Source: Bradyrhizobium barranii subsp. barranii
Lineage (GTDB): Bacteria > Pseudomonadota > Alphaproteobacteria > Rhizobiales > Xanthobacteraceae
Reading direction: 5' to 3'
NCBI RefSeq assembly: GCF_017565645.3
Contig: NZ_CP086136.1
Coordinates: 9,097,501-9,161,500, forward strand
DNA: 64,000 bases
The notes below the pieces were generated by a model. That model was not told where the DNA came from. It worked only from the letters and a program-made list of their open reading frames with translations, and ran no database searches. The translations under genes and the position numbers were made by a program. Below, one piece after another: positions 1 to 8,454 of this stretch (its first letter is position 1; every line of letters starts with the position of its first letter).

Positions 1-1
1 C

Positions 2-142
2 TCCTTCACGAGCCTCAAGCAGCTTCAGGAACACATCGATGCCTACGTCAACGCATACAACGACAGAGCCGAGCCCTTCGTCTGGACCAAGAAAAAGGTC
101 CGTCAACGCCGTTTCAAAGGCCGCCGTATCACTCAGCTCTGA
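2..142 (+). mobile_element. IS630-family transposase, C-terminal end (cut by window edge)
   Basis: The reading frame is open from the first bases and ends at a TGA at 140-142. Its last residues include AYNDRAEPFVWTKKK followed by FKGRRITQL, the usual C-terminal end of IS630-family transposases (PFVWT, then a basic tail). The N-terminal part and the DDE catalytic residues lie outside the window, so I cannot say whether the element is intact. It marks the left side of the window as insertion-sequence territory. Confidence 0.75.
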
Positions 143-181
143 TTCCGGGTACTAGAGCAAGCCCGAAAGAGAACGGTAAGG

Positions 182-363
182 CTGTGGGCCGAGCAGTCGC
201 CGTTCGATCTGAAGGATGTCCTGAAACGTCGCGGCTACAGATGGAGCGACGGCAGCCCAGATCCTGGTACATCGACGTCGGCGAGGCGGCTGTCAACGAC
301 GAGATCGCTTTCCTCAAGGCGGAGATCTACCTGCGCGAGATCGCCCTCGCCTGCAGACGTTGA
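182..363 (+). pseudogene. 3'-5' exonuclease (DnaQ-like) C-terminal relic
   Basis: The first frame reads LWAEQSPFDLKDVLKRRGYRW, then breaks after SDG. The next frame continues RSWYIDVGEAAVNDEIAFLK and ends EIYLREIALACRR at TGA 361-363. This SPF.LKDVLK.RGYRW...DG.PRSWY pattern is the C-terminal part of a rhizobial DnaQ-like 3'-5' exonuclease, as I recall the family. A frameshift near 245-255 separates the halves and the nuclease core is absent, so this is a relic. The fragment lies between an IS630 tail and hipBA. Confidence 0.6.
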
Positions 364-532
364 CCGCCTTTATCCGTTTTTCACCGTGGGCATAGAAACG
401 TGCCCCCGGGTACTCACCGGGGCCGCGGCACGGTGGTCATGCGGCGGACCCGCAACCAAGGCGGCGAAGTCGTTCAGGCTGATCGCGGGCGAGCGAGCGA
501 GCGCCGATCGCACCCATATGAGTTTTATGGCC

Positions 533-574
533 ATATTCTAAAATATTATGTAAAACTAATATCCTTTTGATATT
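533..574. promoter_or_regulatory. AT-rich hipBA promoter region with two inverted repeats
   Basis: The sequence turns sharply AT-rich upstream of hipB. It holds the inverted repeat AATATC-CTTTT-GATATT at 558-574 and ATATT-CTAA-AATAT at 533-546. HipB-type antitoxins bind short inverted repeats in their own promoter, so these are candidate autoregulatory operators. The assignment rests on position and symmetry only. Confidence 0.45.
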
Positions 575-626
575 GCGTAAAAATCATATTCGGCTATATG
601 TCTTAAATCTCATACGGGATGACGGC

Positions 627-920
627 ATGATTTTGAAGACAATCAGTGACTTAGGACTGGCCGTCCGGGAAGCCCGCCGTCGGCGGAAGCTGACCCAGAA
701 GCAACTCGCCCAGACGCTGGGGACCACCCAAGAGTGGATCTCGCAGTTCGAGACCGGCCGCCTGGAGAATCCGAGCCTCGGAACGGTGCTAAAGGCCTTC
801 GCCGCGCTGGGGATCGACCTGAACATCGACAGTGTGCCGGGATCTCTACGGAACAACGACTTGGATACCGGTGATCTGGCGCTCGACGAGCCGAGCTTTC
901 TCAAGGGACGGCGGCGATGA
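627..920 (+). CDS. hipB: HipB-like XRE-family antitoxin
   Basis: This small DNA-binding protein (97 residues from ATG 627) is the expected antitoxin and autorepressor of a HipAB module. The helix-turn-helix spans roughly residues 12-65: LTQKQLAQTLGTTQEWISQF followed by ETGRLENPSLGTVLKAFAALG. An in-frame start at 567 would lie inside the AT-rich operator region and overlap the inverted repeat at 558-574, so ATG 627 with an upstream GGGA is preferred. The stop overlaps the hipA start by 4 bp (ATGA), indicating translational coupling. HipB proteins normally bind the operator as dimers and hold HipA inactive. Confidence 0.85.
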   Translation: MILKTISDLGLAVREARRRRKLTQKQLAQTLGTTQEWISQFETGRLENPSLGTVLKAFAALGIDLNIDSVPGSLRNNDLDTGDLALDEPSFLKGRRR

Positions 921-2209
921 GCAAATTCATGAACGTCCTGATGGGCGGCGTCCCGATCGGCCGTCTCGAGCAGATGGATACCGGCGTCCTGGCCATCGAG
1001 TACGCCGATGGTTGGCTCGCGGCCGACAGGGTTCAAATTCCGCTTTCGATGTCCCTGCCTCTCGCCGCCAAGAAGCACTCCGGCGCAAAGGTGGCCAACT
1101 ATCTCTGGAATCTGCTTCCGGACAGCGACCAGACCCTGCAGAAATGGGGACAGATCTACGGCGTGTCGCCGAACAGCGCGTTCGCTCTGCTGTCGAAGGT
1201 CGGAGAGGATTGCGCCGGCGCGATCCAGATCGTCACCGACGAGTGGATGGCCGCCAATGCGGATTCGCCTGGGGAGGTTCAGTGGATCGACGAGGCGGAG
1301 GTCGCGAACCGCCTCAAGCGCCTGCGCGAGGAGAGGACCTGGACGGGACGTCGCGACGGCGACCGGGGGCATTTCAGTCTCGCCGGCGCGCAGCCGAAGA
1401 TGGCCTTACTGTTCGACGGAAAGCGATGGGGCGTACCGAGCGGCCGCCGGGCGACCACGCACATCCTCAAGCCGCCGATGCCTCACCTGCGAGGCACGAC
1501 CGAGAACGAGTACGCGTGCCTGCGCCTCGCGAACCACCTCGGGATCACGGCGGCCGAAGCTAAGGTCGGGAAGTTTGGCGAAGAGGTCGCGATCGTCGTC
1601 ACCCGGTACGACCGCGAGATCGACAAGGACGGCGTCGTCAGACGATTCCACCAGGAAGACATGTGCCAGGCGCTCGGCGTGCATCCCGCCGTCAAGTACC
1701 AGAGCGAGGGCGGACCCTCGATCGAGCAGATCACCAACGACGTGCTGCGCTATGCTACCGATCCGGAGGCGGACAAGGCGGCGTTCGCTGACATGATCGC
1801 CTTCAGCTTCCTGGTGCTCGGTACCGACGCGCACGCGAAGAACTTCTCAGTCATCCACCTCCCGGGCCGGCGGATGTTTCTTGCGCCACTCTACGACGTC
1901 CTGAGCTTCGTGCCTTACGACAACGACGAACATGAGCGGCGACGCCTGCGCATGGCGATGAAGATCGGCGGCTATTACAAGTTCTCAGAAGTCCTGCCGC
2001 GGCATTGGAGACGCCAGGCGGAACTGATGAAAATGGATCCCGACGAGATGATCGCGCGATTGGTGGTGCTCGGCGAGAAGATTCCCGACGCGCTCAGCGA
2101 CGTCGTGAAGGAGGCGAGGGTCGAGGGCCTGAAAGAACCGGTGCTTGACACGATGCTGGACGGAATCTCGGCGCGCGGCAAAGCGATCGTGCAGCAATAC
2201 TCGGCGTGA
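917..2209 (+). CDS. hipA: HipA-like serine/threonine kinase toxin
   Basis: The 430-residue protein has the full HipA layout. An N-terminal subdomain (MNVLMGGVPIGRLEQ) is followed by the ATP-loop motif SLAGAQPKMAL. Further on are the catalytic segment GTDAHAKNF (D and N of the loop) and the metal-binding segment PLYDVLS. Characterised HipA kinases phosphorylate glutamyl-tRNA synthetase or related targets and cause growth arrest; the target here is unknown. No key residue appears missing, so the toxin is probably active. It forms one operon with hipB through a 4-bp overlap. The pair sits at the edge of an IS-rich region, a common setting for such modules. Confidence 0.9.
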   Translation: MSKFMNVLMGGVPIGRLEQMDTGVLAIEYADGWLAADRVQIPLSMSLPLAAKKHSGAKVANYLWNLLPDSDQTLQKWGQIYGVSPNSAFALLSKVGEDCAGAIQIVTDEWMAANADSPGEVQWIDEAEVANRLKRLREERTWTGRRDGDRGHFSLAGAQPKMALLFDGKRWGVPSGRRATTHILKPPMPHLRGTTENEYACLRLANHLGITAAEAKVGKFGEEVAIVVTRYDREIDKDGVVRRFHQEDMCQALGVHPAVKYQSEGGPSIEQITNDVLRYATDPEADKAAFADMIAFSFLVLGTDAHAKNFSVIHLPGRRMFLAPLYDVLSFVPYDNDEHERRRLRMAMKIGGYYKFSEVLPRHWRRQAELMKMDPDEMIARLVVLGEKIPDALSDVVKEARVEGLKEPVLDTMLDGISARGKAIVQQYSA

Positions 2210-2247
2210 ACGCGCCGCGCTCGGGATCGTCGATGAGGTAGGCGTGA

Positions 2248-2268
2248 CGCCGACGGACGCCGTCGGCG
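2248..2268 (+). terminator. Strong hairpin downstream of hipA
   Basis: A 9-bp perfect stem (CGCCGACGG / CCGTCGGCG) with a 3-nt ACG loop lies 38 bp after the hipA stop. There is no T-run after it, so it may be a transcript-end stabiliser or a weak terminator rather than a classic intrinsic terminator. Confidence 0.4.
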
Positions 2269-2919
2269 CCCGTCCGACGCTCAAATCCGATGACCAAAGT
2301 TTGTGTGAAGATTTGGGAAGGCATCGAAGACACCGCCGAAAAAGGACGAGCTAATAAAATCGTTCGACCGCGAGGCAGACAATCAACTAAGAAAACAATT
2401 ATCAAAAGGCATAATATCGAAGGTGTACGATTGGCTCTCGCGACCGAGATAGGATAGCCAGCGCCAATTGCCATCCCGACCGCTCAAGTTCTTCGATGTG
2501 GACACCGAAGAAGCTGAGGGTTGGCCGGCTTGAGCTTGATATTACACGCGCCATGTTGTCGCAGGGTGCTACTTTGCAGAGGGATTCGCGAGCGATCAGC
2601 CCGAGCTAACGAGCGGAAACCCCTGTAAGTGGATCACTAGATTCGGCGCCGGCAGTTATTTGCAACTGAAATCTCCGCGCCGTCCCGGTACATGTCGTGG
2701 TTTCCCGAAAACGTATAGACCTGCGCCCGTTTTCCAAGCTTTCCAAAGACGTCGTCCAAGATGGAGGAGAAGTTCGATTTGCACCCATCCGGGGGGCCAG
2801 GCTAATGGACAACCTAGATCGAAGACGGCCGACCTGTTATTGGCTGAGGGAGCACGGCAATTTCGATCTGCTCGATGTTGGCAGCAATGGGCAGTTGGAC
2901 ATGGCGGCTTGAGTCGCTC
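2269..2919. other. Stretch without a recognisable gene
   Basis: About 650 bp between hipA and the convergent protease-PLD gene. Short open frames exist on both strands, but none resembles a known family or has a good start. A lower-GC patch lies around 2350-2450. I see no IS end or RNA gene. Confidence 0.5.
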
Positions 2920-5721
2920 TCATTCATCCACCATTGCGAGATAGTCCGAGAGTCGCATCCGACGATAGCCGGGCCGCTGCGGCGCCTCGTCTCCCGGTGT
3001 AACCATCAGCACGCTCTCCTCGCCGCGCGGCCGTGGGACGAACTTTTTGGGCGGGACCGGGTCGGCGCGATCCCAGTCGATCTCAAACGCGTCCGCAAAG
3101 TACTTTGCAATTCCGGCGTGATCGAAGATCAGTGAAGCATCGCGGTTGGTCGATACCCCCATGCCACTCCAATTGTGACTCCCGATCAGGACGCGCTTGC
3201 CGTCGACGACCATACCCTTGGTATGATGGTTGGGGATTTGCTTGAGACGCGAGTCGATGTCGACCCCCTTCGACTTAAAATACCAGGCAGAGTGGGTGGG
3301 ATCCGAGAACTTCTTGCTGCTGTCCGCGCGCAGGATCACGCGGGCATCGTCCAGCGAAACCAGCTTGTCGGTCAGTTCGCCGATCAGATCGTCGATGTAG
3401 CCGCGATGCTGCCGCGGGTTGCTCGGCATTCCGATATAGGGGATCTGGAACACGAGGCTGCGCCTTGCGGAGCGGATCAGCTTCAAAACGGCCTCGCTGT
3501 ACACTCCGCCTTCGCGGTCGGGCGTGAGCAGAGGGGCCGCGACAATGCTTTCGGTGATCTCCAGGGGCTTCTTCAGCCGCGCTGGCGGCCGGCGTTCGCG
3601 CGGCCGCTCGATGGCTTCGAAGACGGACTCCGGCACATCGACCAGCGGCTCGCGATCATCCGCTTTCACCGGCACTTCCTTGCCGCCAAGGTCATGCGAC
3701 CGCCGCACATCCTGAAGGATGTGCTCGCGAAATCGCTCGGCCAGAGTTGGGCTTTGAACAATCACGTGCCACTCGCGATTGCCGGGCAGGTCCTCCTCCG
3801 TAGCCCTGTCGCGCTCGGATTGATCGATGATCGGCTGGCTCGACGAACTCTTCCAGTTGCCAGAGGACAGCCAGAACTTGTCATCGTTCCGGACGGTGAC
3901 CTTGATGTGATAGGACTGCTGAACCAGGCCGGTTGTTCCGAGCGGAACGGCGATGCGCTTGAACTTGCCATCGCCGAACCGATCGGCCCACTTCTGAAAG
4001 ATCGCCTCTGCATCGAATTCGGTAGTCTCGTCGTCAACGTCAGCGAACGTCTTGAAGTCGGCTGCCAGGATGATCTTCGTTCCGGCAGCGAGACGTTTTG
4101 CCATCAGGTCGCTAATGGCTGATGCACGAAATTCGTATATCGCCGAAACCCAGGAGCCGGCATCCTCGCTCATAAAGGCCTTCAGCTCATCGAAGCCGTA
4201 TTCCGGGCTGACGTGCGCGCGCACCGTCATCAGTTCTTCGACCGGACTCAACTGGTATTTTGGATCGCGGCGGGCATCGTCGTCGTAAGCGTTCGGAGCC
4301 GCGGCGGCCTCGAGAGACATCAGGCCCTCGAGCTGCTCTTCGACCGTGGCCGGGGCGTATTGGACCTGATAGCCCTGGAACGAATGCGGTCCGTCCGCGC
4401 GCAGCCCCTCCAGCGCGCCTGGTTGCGCTGACACGGCGATGCAGGGCGTATCGCCGATGCGGCCGTCATCCTCAAGATAGCCGACGCGCGCTGCGAGCAC
4501 GCCTTCCGGCTTCTGCTTCCAGAACGCCTCGGCGGCATGCTCGACCGACATCCCGACACGGGCCGCACCGGCCACAGTCGATATCGTGCCGAGGTCGACC
4601 GTGATGGTGACCGGCACCGTGACGCTCACCGTGCCCCGCCCGCCGGGGGCGGGCTGCGGCGCCTGTGCGATCGCCGGCCGGGACTCGATCACCAGAGGCA
4701 GGGTCCAGCGCTTTTTCGCTACGTAAAAGTTGAGCTGGCTGGCCGGGACCGCCAGGTTCGTCTCCTTATAGATGCCGGCGAAGTGCAGGCCGACGACTTC
4801 GCGGGTCTTGAAATCGACGACCACCGATCCGGAGTTGCCGCCCAGCGTCGTGCAATCATGCGTCGTGGCACCGGCACGCGGCGCCGTGATGTAGCCGGGG
4901 GCAAACCGCTTCACGTCATATATGCCACGATAGAGCCGCTGCATCAGCGCCTGATCGGAGATGCGCGATGGCGGTGCCTTGGCGGGGTAGCCGAGCGTGA
5001 AAACGGCGGTGTTTTCCAGAGCGTCGGATCCTGCGATCTTGAACGGCGGCAGTTCATCCCCGTGGCCAAGGGACGCAAGCCTCATGAAGGCGATGTCGTT
5101 CGGCCCATCATCCGGCTCGATGTAGAGCACTTCGGCAATCTGGCGGCGCAGCCCACCAGATGCCGCATCGCGAAAATGACCGGTATCCCAAACCGTGCTC
5201 ATCGTCCCGCCGCCGGCGCCTTGACGGAACACAAAGCCCTGCCCTTGTCGCCGCGCGAAGACATTCGCCACGTGGCGGTTGGTCACGATAATTCCGGCAT
5301 CGATCAACCAGCCTGTCCCCGCGAATGGCGCACCGCCCGGAAAGTCCACGAGGTCGATGCGGCCGACCCGGTCGACCAAGCCTTCCGGAACCGCGCGACT
5401 TTGCTTCGACAATTCGAACAGCGTCTGTGCCTCGACACCGATAAGCGACACATCCTCAAAATTGAGACCGGCTTCTCCATTTCGCTCGACGAAGAAAACC
5501 GGTCTCTCCTCAGACACGATCGTCTCCAGATCGGCGATCGGACTGCGTGTCAAAAGGTCAATCACATCACGCGGGCTTGGCGGCGCTTCCTCGAGGTTTG
5601 CCGTCTCGAGACCGGCCTTGTCCCTTATCCGTTTGGCGACGCTCTGCGCCGCGTCGGGATTGCGCGCGAGCAACCGTTTGACGAACTCGATCAGATCGCT
5701 TCGTTGGGATTTGTCGGCCAT
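2920..5721 (-). CDS. Trypsin-like serine protease fused to a phospholipase D domain
   Basis: This is a 933-residue fusion. Residues 1-85 are a charged helical N-terminus without a signal peptide. The chymotrypsin-fold protease covers about 115-340: His150 in TNRHVANVF, Asp209 in GPNDIAFMR and Ser297 in LGGNSGSVV form the triad. A linker with a beta-rich region (365-470) leads to a phospholipase D pair. The first HKD is imperfect (HIKVTVRND, 605-613, one residue too long). The second is canonical (HTKGMVVD, 833-840) and is followed by GSHNWSG. Trypsin domains with N-terminal adaptors and PLD nucleases/lipases both occur in bacterial conflict systems (established for the families). The joint role here is inferred. 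It is the last gene of a four-gene leftward cluster, 60 bp after the SGNH gene. Confidence 0.85.
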   Translation of the reverse strand: MADKSQRSDLIEFVKRLLARNPDAAQSVAKRIRDKAGLETANLEEAPPSPRDVIDLLTRSPIADLETIVSEERPVFFVERNGEAGLNFEDVSLIGVEAQTLFELSKQSRAVPEGLVDRVGRIDLVDFPGGAPFAGTGWLIDAGIIVTNRHVANVFARRQGQGFVFRQGAGGGTMSTVWDTGHFRDAASGGLRRQIAEVLYIEPDDGPNDIAFMRLASLGHGDELPPFKIAGSDALENTAVFTLGYPAKAPPSRISDQALMQRLYRGIYDVKRFAPGYITAPRAGATTHDCTTLGGNSGSVVVDFKTREVVGLHFAGIYKETNLAVPASQLNFYVAKKRWTLPLVIESRPAIAQAPQPAPGGRGTVSVTVPVTITVDLGTISTVAGAARVGMSVEHAAEAFWKQKPEGVLAARVGYLEDDGRIGDTPCIAVSAQPGALEGLRADGPHSFQGYQVQYAPATVEEQLEGLMSLEAAAAPNAYDDDARRDPKYQLSPVEELMTVRAHVSPEYGFDELKAFMSEDAGSWVSAIYEFRASAISDLMAKRLAAGTKIILAADFKTFADVDDETTEFDAEAIFQKWADRFGDGKFKRIAVPLGTTGLVQQSYHIKVTVRNDDKFWLSSGNWKSSSSQPIIDQSERDRATEEDLPGNREWHVIVQSPTLAERFREHILQDVRRSHDLGGKEVPVKADDREPLVDVPESVFEAIERPRERRPPARLKKPLEITESIVAAPLLTPDREGGVYSEAVLKLIRSARRSLVFQIPYIGMPSNPRQHRGYIDDLIGELTDKLVSLDDARVILRADSSKKFSDPTHSAWYFKSKGVDIDSRLKQIPNHHTKGMVVDGKRVLIGSHNWSGMGVSTNRDASLIFDHAGIAKYFADAFEIDWDRADPVPPKKFVPRPRGEESVLMVTPGDEAPQRPGYRRMRLSDYLAMVDE

Positions 5722-5781
5722 CGTTCGCGCTCCGCGGTTGCTGGAAAATGATTACGGCGTCGCCGGCGAACTTGTCGCCGG

Positions 5782-6918
5782 TCAAGCGACGCGCGCCGGA
5801 AAAAGTTGTTTGATCTTCTGATGAAACAAGTCGGCGAATTGCTCAAACCCCGCCTTCGCAGGATGGAGTTCGTTGTGCCAGGAGGACACCTGCGGCGCCA
5901 GCACACCTTGCGTCCTGACGACCGTCACCCGAGGACCGCTCAGCGACTCCAGCATCGCCTCAAACTGCCCGAGCATCTCGCTGACGACGGCTTGGCCCGA
6001 CGCAATCGTCGGAAAGTTGCGCAGACCGAAGGTCGGCTTGAGCCACGGTCCGAATTTGCAGATGCCGCGGCCGTCGGGTATGGCGAAATCATAACCATGA
6101 AAGATGAGATGCGTGTCGGGGCTGCATTTGTCGCGGATTGCAATCAGATCCTCATATCCGGCGCGCACCAGCGCCAAGGCCGCAGCAAAGCGCGGCTGAT
6201 TGACGTGCGCCGCTGGTGGCTGAGTCGGATTCCAGTCCTTGACCCAGAGCGCCATCGGATTGTCGACGATGTCGTTTCCACCTCCGGAAAACAGCAGCAG
6301 GTCCCAATCGCCGCCCGCGGGACTGCCGTTCGTCAATCGTTCGGTCAGGGTCGTGCGCTCCTCGACACCCAGCATGAAACGAACCTCATCGCCCGTCTTC
6401 GCCAGGTTGAGGATGGGCACGCCCAGCCGTCGCTCCAGTCGCGGAACGATGCCGCCGCCGAACAGCGGCACGGGATATTCGAACCACGAATCGCCTTCGG
6501 CGAGGATCTGCAGAGGCGCGAACGCCTCGCCGCGCTCGCCTGCCGCCTCGGCGCCGCCTTCCCCGCGTCCCGCTCGCGGCGGCAACGTGCCGCGGGCCTT
6601 CATGATTTTCATGACTGCCTGGTATTCGCGGGTCCGGCGAACGCGCTCGCTGCGCTGTTCGCGTCGCAGCTTTTCGCGCTCCTGGCCAATTGTCCTTAGC
6701 GAGGGCGACTGCGCTACCGCTGCCCGTGCGGTCTCGAGACCAGCCGCGCGTGGCCGCGCCGGCGCTGATACGCCGGCAAGCACGCGCGCTTCGTCCAGGG
6801 TCACGGGCCCGGCCGCGACCGCCGCCTCCCTTGCGCCAGATTGCGAGCCGGCCTTGCCCTTGCCGGACCGCGGCTTGACGGTGACCTTCCTGGTCCGCTT
6901 CTGCTTTGCCATACGCAC
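5782..6918 (-). CDS. SGNH/GDSL-family hydrolase with basic N-terminal extension
   Basis: The 378-residue protein starts with about 110 residues rich in Lys, Arg and Ala (MAKQKRTRKVTVKPRSG and onward), then an SGNH hydrolase fold. Block I is AEGDSWFEYP with nucleophile Ser144. Block III is GGGND at 213-216. Block V is HNELHP with the likely catalytic His352 preceded by Asn349 where Asp is usual. SGNH enzymes are esterases, lipases or acetyl-hydrolases; the substrate here is not evident. No signal peptide is seen. ATG 6912 (MAKQ) is an alternative start two codons in. It lies between the membrane protein and the protease-PLD gene, all in one direction, so a lipid- or ester-cutting role shared with its PLD neighbour is plausible. 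Confidence 0.8.
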   Translation of the reverse strand: MRMAKQKRTRKVTVKPRSGKGKAGSQSGAREAAVAAGPVTLDEARVLAGVSAPARPRAAGLETARAAVAQSPSLRTIGQEREKLRREQRSERVRRTREYQAVMKIMKARGTLPPRAGRGEGGAEAAGERGEAFAPLQILAEGDSWFEYPVPLFGGGIVPRLERRLGVPILNLAKTGDEVRFMLGVEERTTLTERLTNGSPAGGDWDLLLFSGGGNDIVDNPMALWVKDWNPTQPPAAHVNQPRFAAALALVRAGYEDLIAIRDKCSPDTHLIFHGYDFAIPDGRGICKFGPWLKPTFGLRNFPTIASGQAVVSEMLGQFEAMLESLSGPRVTVVRTQGVLAPQVSSWHNELHPAKAGFEQFADLFHQKIKQLFPARVA

Positions 6919-7128
6919 AGCATGCTATCGTGATTGCAATACACATTCCGCACCCAGGGTCCCGCCATTCGCGCGGGCCCAGGCAGACAAAATAGGATCA
7001 ACATACTACTTCAAGATGCATGAACGACCACCGCTCGTCAATGCGGCACTTGACTCAATCCAGGCAAGCGTACGCCTTGGCTCATATGGCTGCTTGAAAT
7101 TCGAAATTCGGTCGACGCGGCGATCGAA

Positions 7129-8436
7129 CTACAGCTTGTATTTGCCGTCCGAGTTTACCAGGACTCCGGCGCGCAAGACCCTGCACCTGCCGGTATCGAC
7201 GCAGTCCTGCACCTTTTTCAAGACCTCATCGACCTTCATGCCGTCGCCCGCCTTGCGGCCGACCCCGTTGTTGAACAAGTCCATTTGCGTCGCGAGCGGC
7301 TTGCCGGGATTTCCGTCCTCATGCGTAGTCGCCCATTTCTCGGCCCAGACAACGCCCACGCCGCTGTCGGCCGCCATACGGGCGTTCCACAACGCATGAC
7401 GAAAGGCATCGCCATTGTCGTCTTCGAGCGCCGTCGACTTGTAGCGGGCGAGAGCCTCGTTCACGGCAGTTTTCGCGTGTAACAGAACCAGAGCGCCGAC
7501 GACGGGATTTTGCCTGAACAAATCCCATTCTGGGGCACTGAGAACACCTGAGGTGATCGGCAGCCCGCCGGATTCCTGACCAGACTTTTCATGTGCGAGC
7601 CTCTCCGCGGCCCGCTCGCGGCCCTCGGTCCAAAATCTTTCCGTCGGCTTCGGGGCCGCGGCCTCACCATTGATCTTGGCCTTCGGGACCGCTGCATTTC
7701 CGACCTGAGCCACCGCGCTCACGCCGAGCAAAGCCAACAGTTCGGCGGGAAGACCCGGAAGATGTCCGATAGGCTCGTTGCTGGCAGTTGCCACGACAAG
7801 CCGACCTACCGCGACCACATAGGCAACGAGAACCGCGGCTTGAAGCAGCAGTTGCTGCACGGCCGTCATATCGACGGTGTTCTGAACGCCAAACTGGCTA
7901 TTGGTTGTAATGTCGGCAGGCTTCGCGTCATCGATCTCGATATTGCGGTACATCGACCCCTGGCGCCGGGGGTCCGGGGAGAGAGCGCTCTCGTGGGCAC
8001 CTGCATCCTTTGGCGGGGTCGCGGCATGGATCGAATTAACCACGCCGTTTCCGACGAGGCCCCCGAGCACGACACCAGCGAGCGCCCAGATGCTTGCATC
8101 AATCTCAACGAAGGACTGCACCACGCCGCTTCCGCCCGCCTTCCACAAGGCAACGTTCCAGAACGAAATTGCGAGGAAGGCCGAAGAGAGGACGACAAAC
8201 CACCCGAACGTAATGACGCGCTGCAGTGAGTAGCAATTGAACTCGTCGACCAGCGCGGTCTTCACGCCGGTGATGCCGCTTGCAAACATAAATACGCCGA
8301 GCAGACAGACACCCCCGACAACCAATCGCAGGTAGCTTGGCGTCGCCGCCTCCGCATATCCGAGCGAAACCGCGGAAGCCACGATGAATGCCAACATTGC
8401 CGCGGAAATACGCCACCACTTCGTTTGCAGATTCAT
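7129..8436 (-). CDS. Multi-pass membrane protein with a DUF6973-like C-terminal domain
   Basis: The 435-residue protein has about six hydrophobic segments: SAAMLAFIVASAVSLGY near residue 20, VVGGVCLLGVFMFASG, FGWFVVLSSAFLAISF, WALAGVVLGGLVGNG, LLLQAAVLVAYVVAVG and a weaker sixth. The last 96 residues are soluble and carry a conserved pattern: GDAFRHALWNARMA (342-355), THE (371-373) and MDLFNNGVGR (385-394). I recognise this from DUF6973-type domains, which occur in secreted or polymorphic toxin-like proteins; their activity is not known to me. It starts 18 bp after the stop of the 1,888-residue gene, so the two are probably co-transcribed. Confidence 0.65.
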   Translation of the reverse strand: MNLQTKWWRISAAMLAFIVASAVSLGYAEAATPSYLRLVVGGVCLLGVFMFASGITGVKTALVDEFNCYSLQRVITFGWFVVLSSAFLAISFWNVALWKAGGSGVVQSFVEIDASIWALAGVVLGGLVGNGVVNSIHAATPPKDAGAHESALSPDPRRQGSMYRNIEIDDAKPADITTNSQFGVQNTVDMTAVQQLLLQAAVLVAYVVAVGRLVVATASNEPIGHLPGLPAELLALLGVSAVAQVGNAAVPKAKINGEAAAPKPTERFWTEGRERAAERLAHEKSGQESGGLPITSGVLSAPEWDLFRQNPVVGALVLLHAKTAVNEALARYKSTALEDDNGDAFRHALWNARMAADSGVGVVWAEKWATTHEDGNPGKPLATQMDLFNNGVGRKAGDGMKVDEVLKKVQDCVDTGRCRVLRAGVLVNSDGKYKL

Positions 8437-8454
8437 TTCGTTAAACCCTTACCG

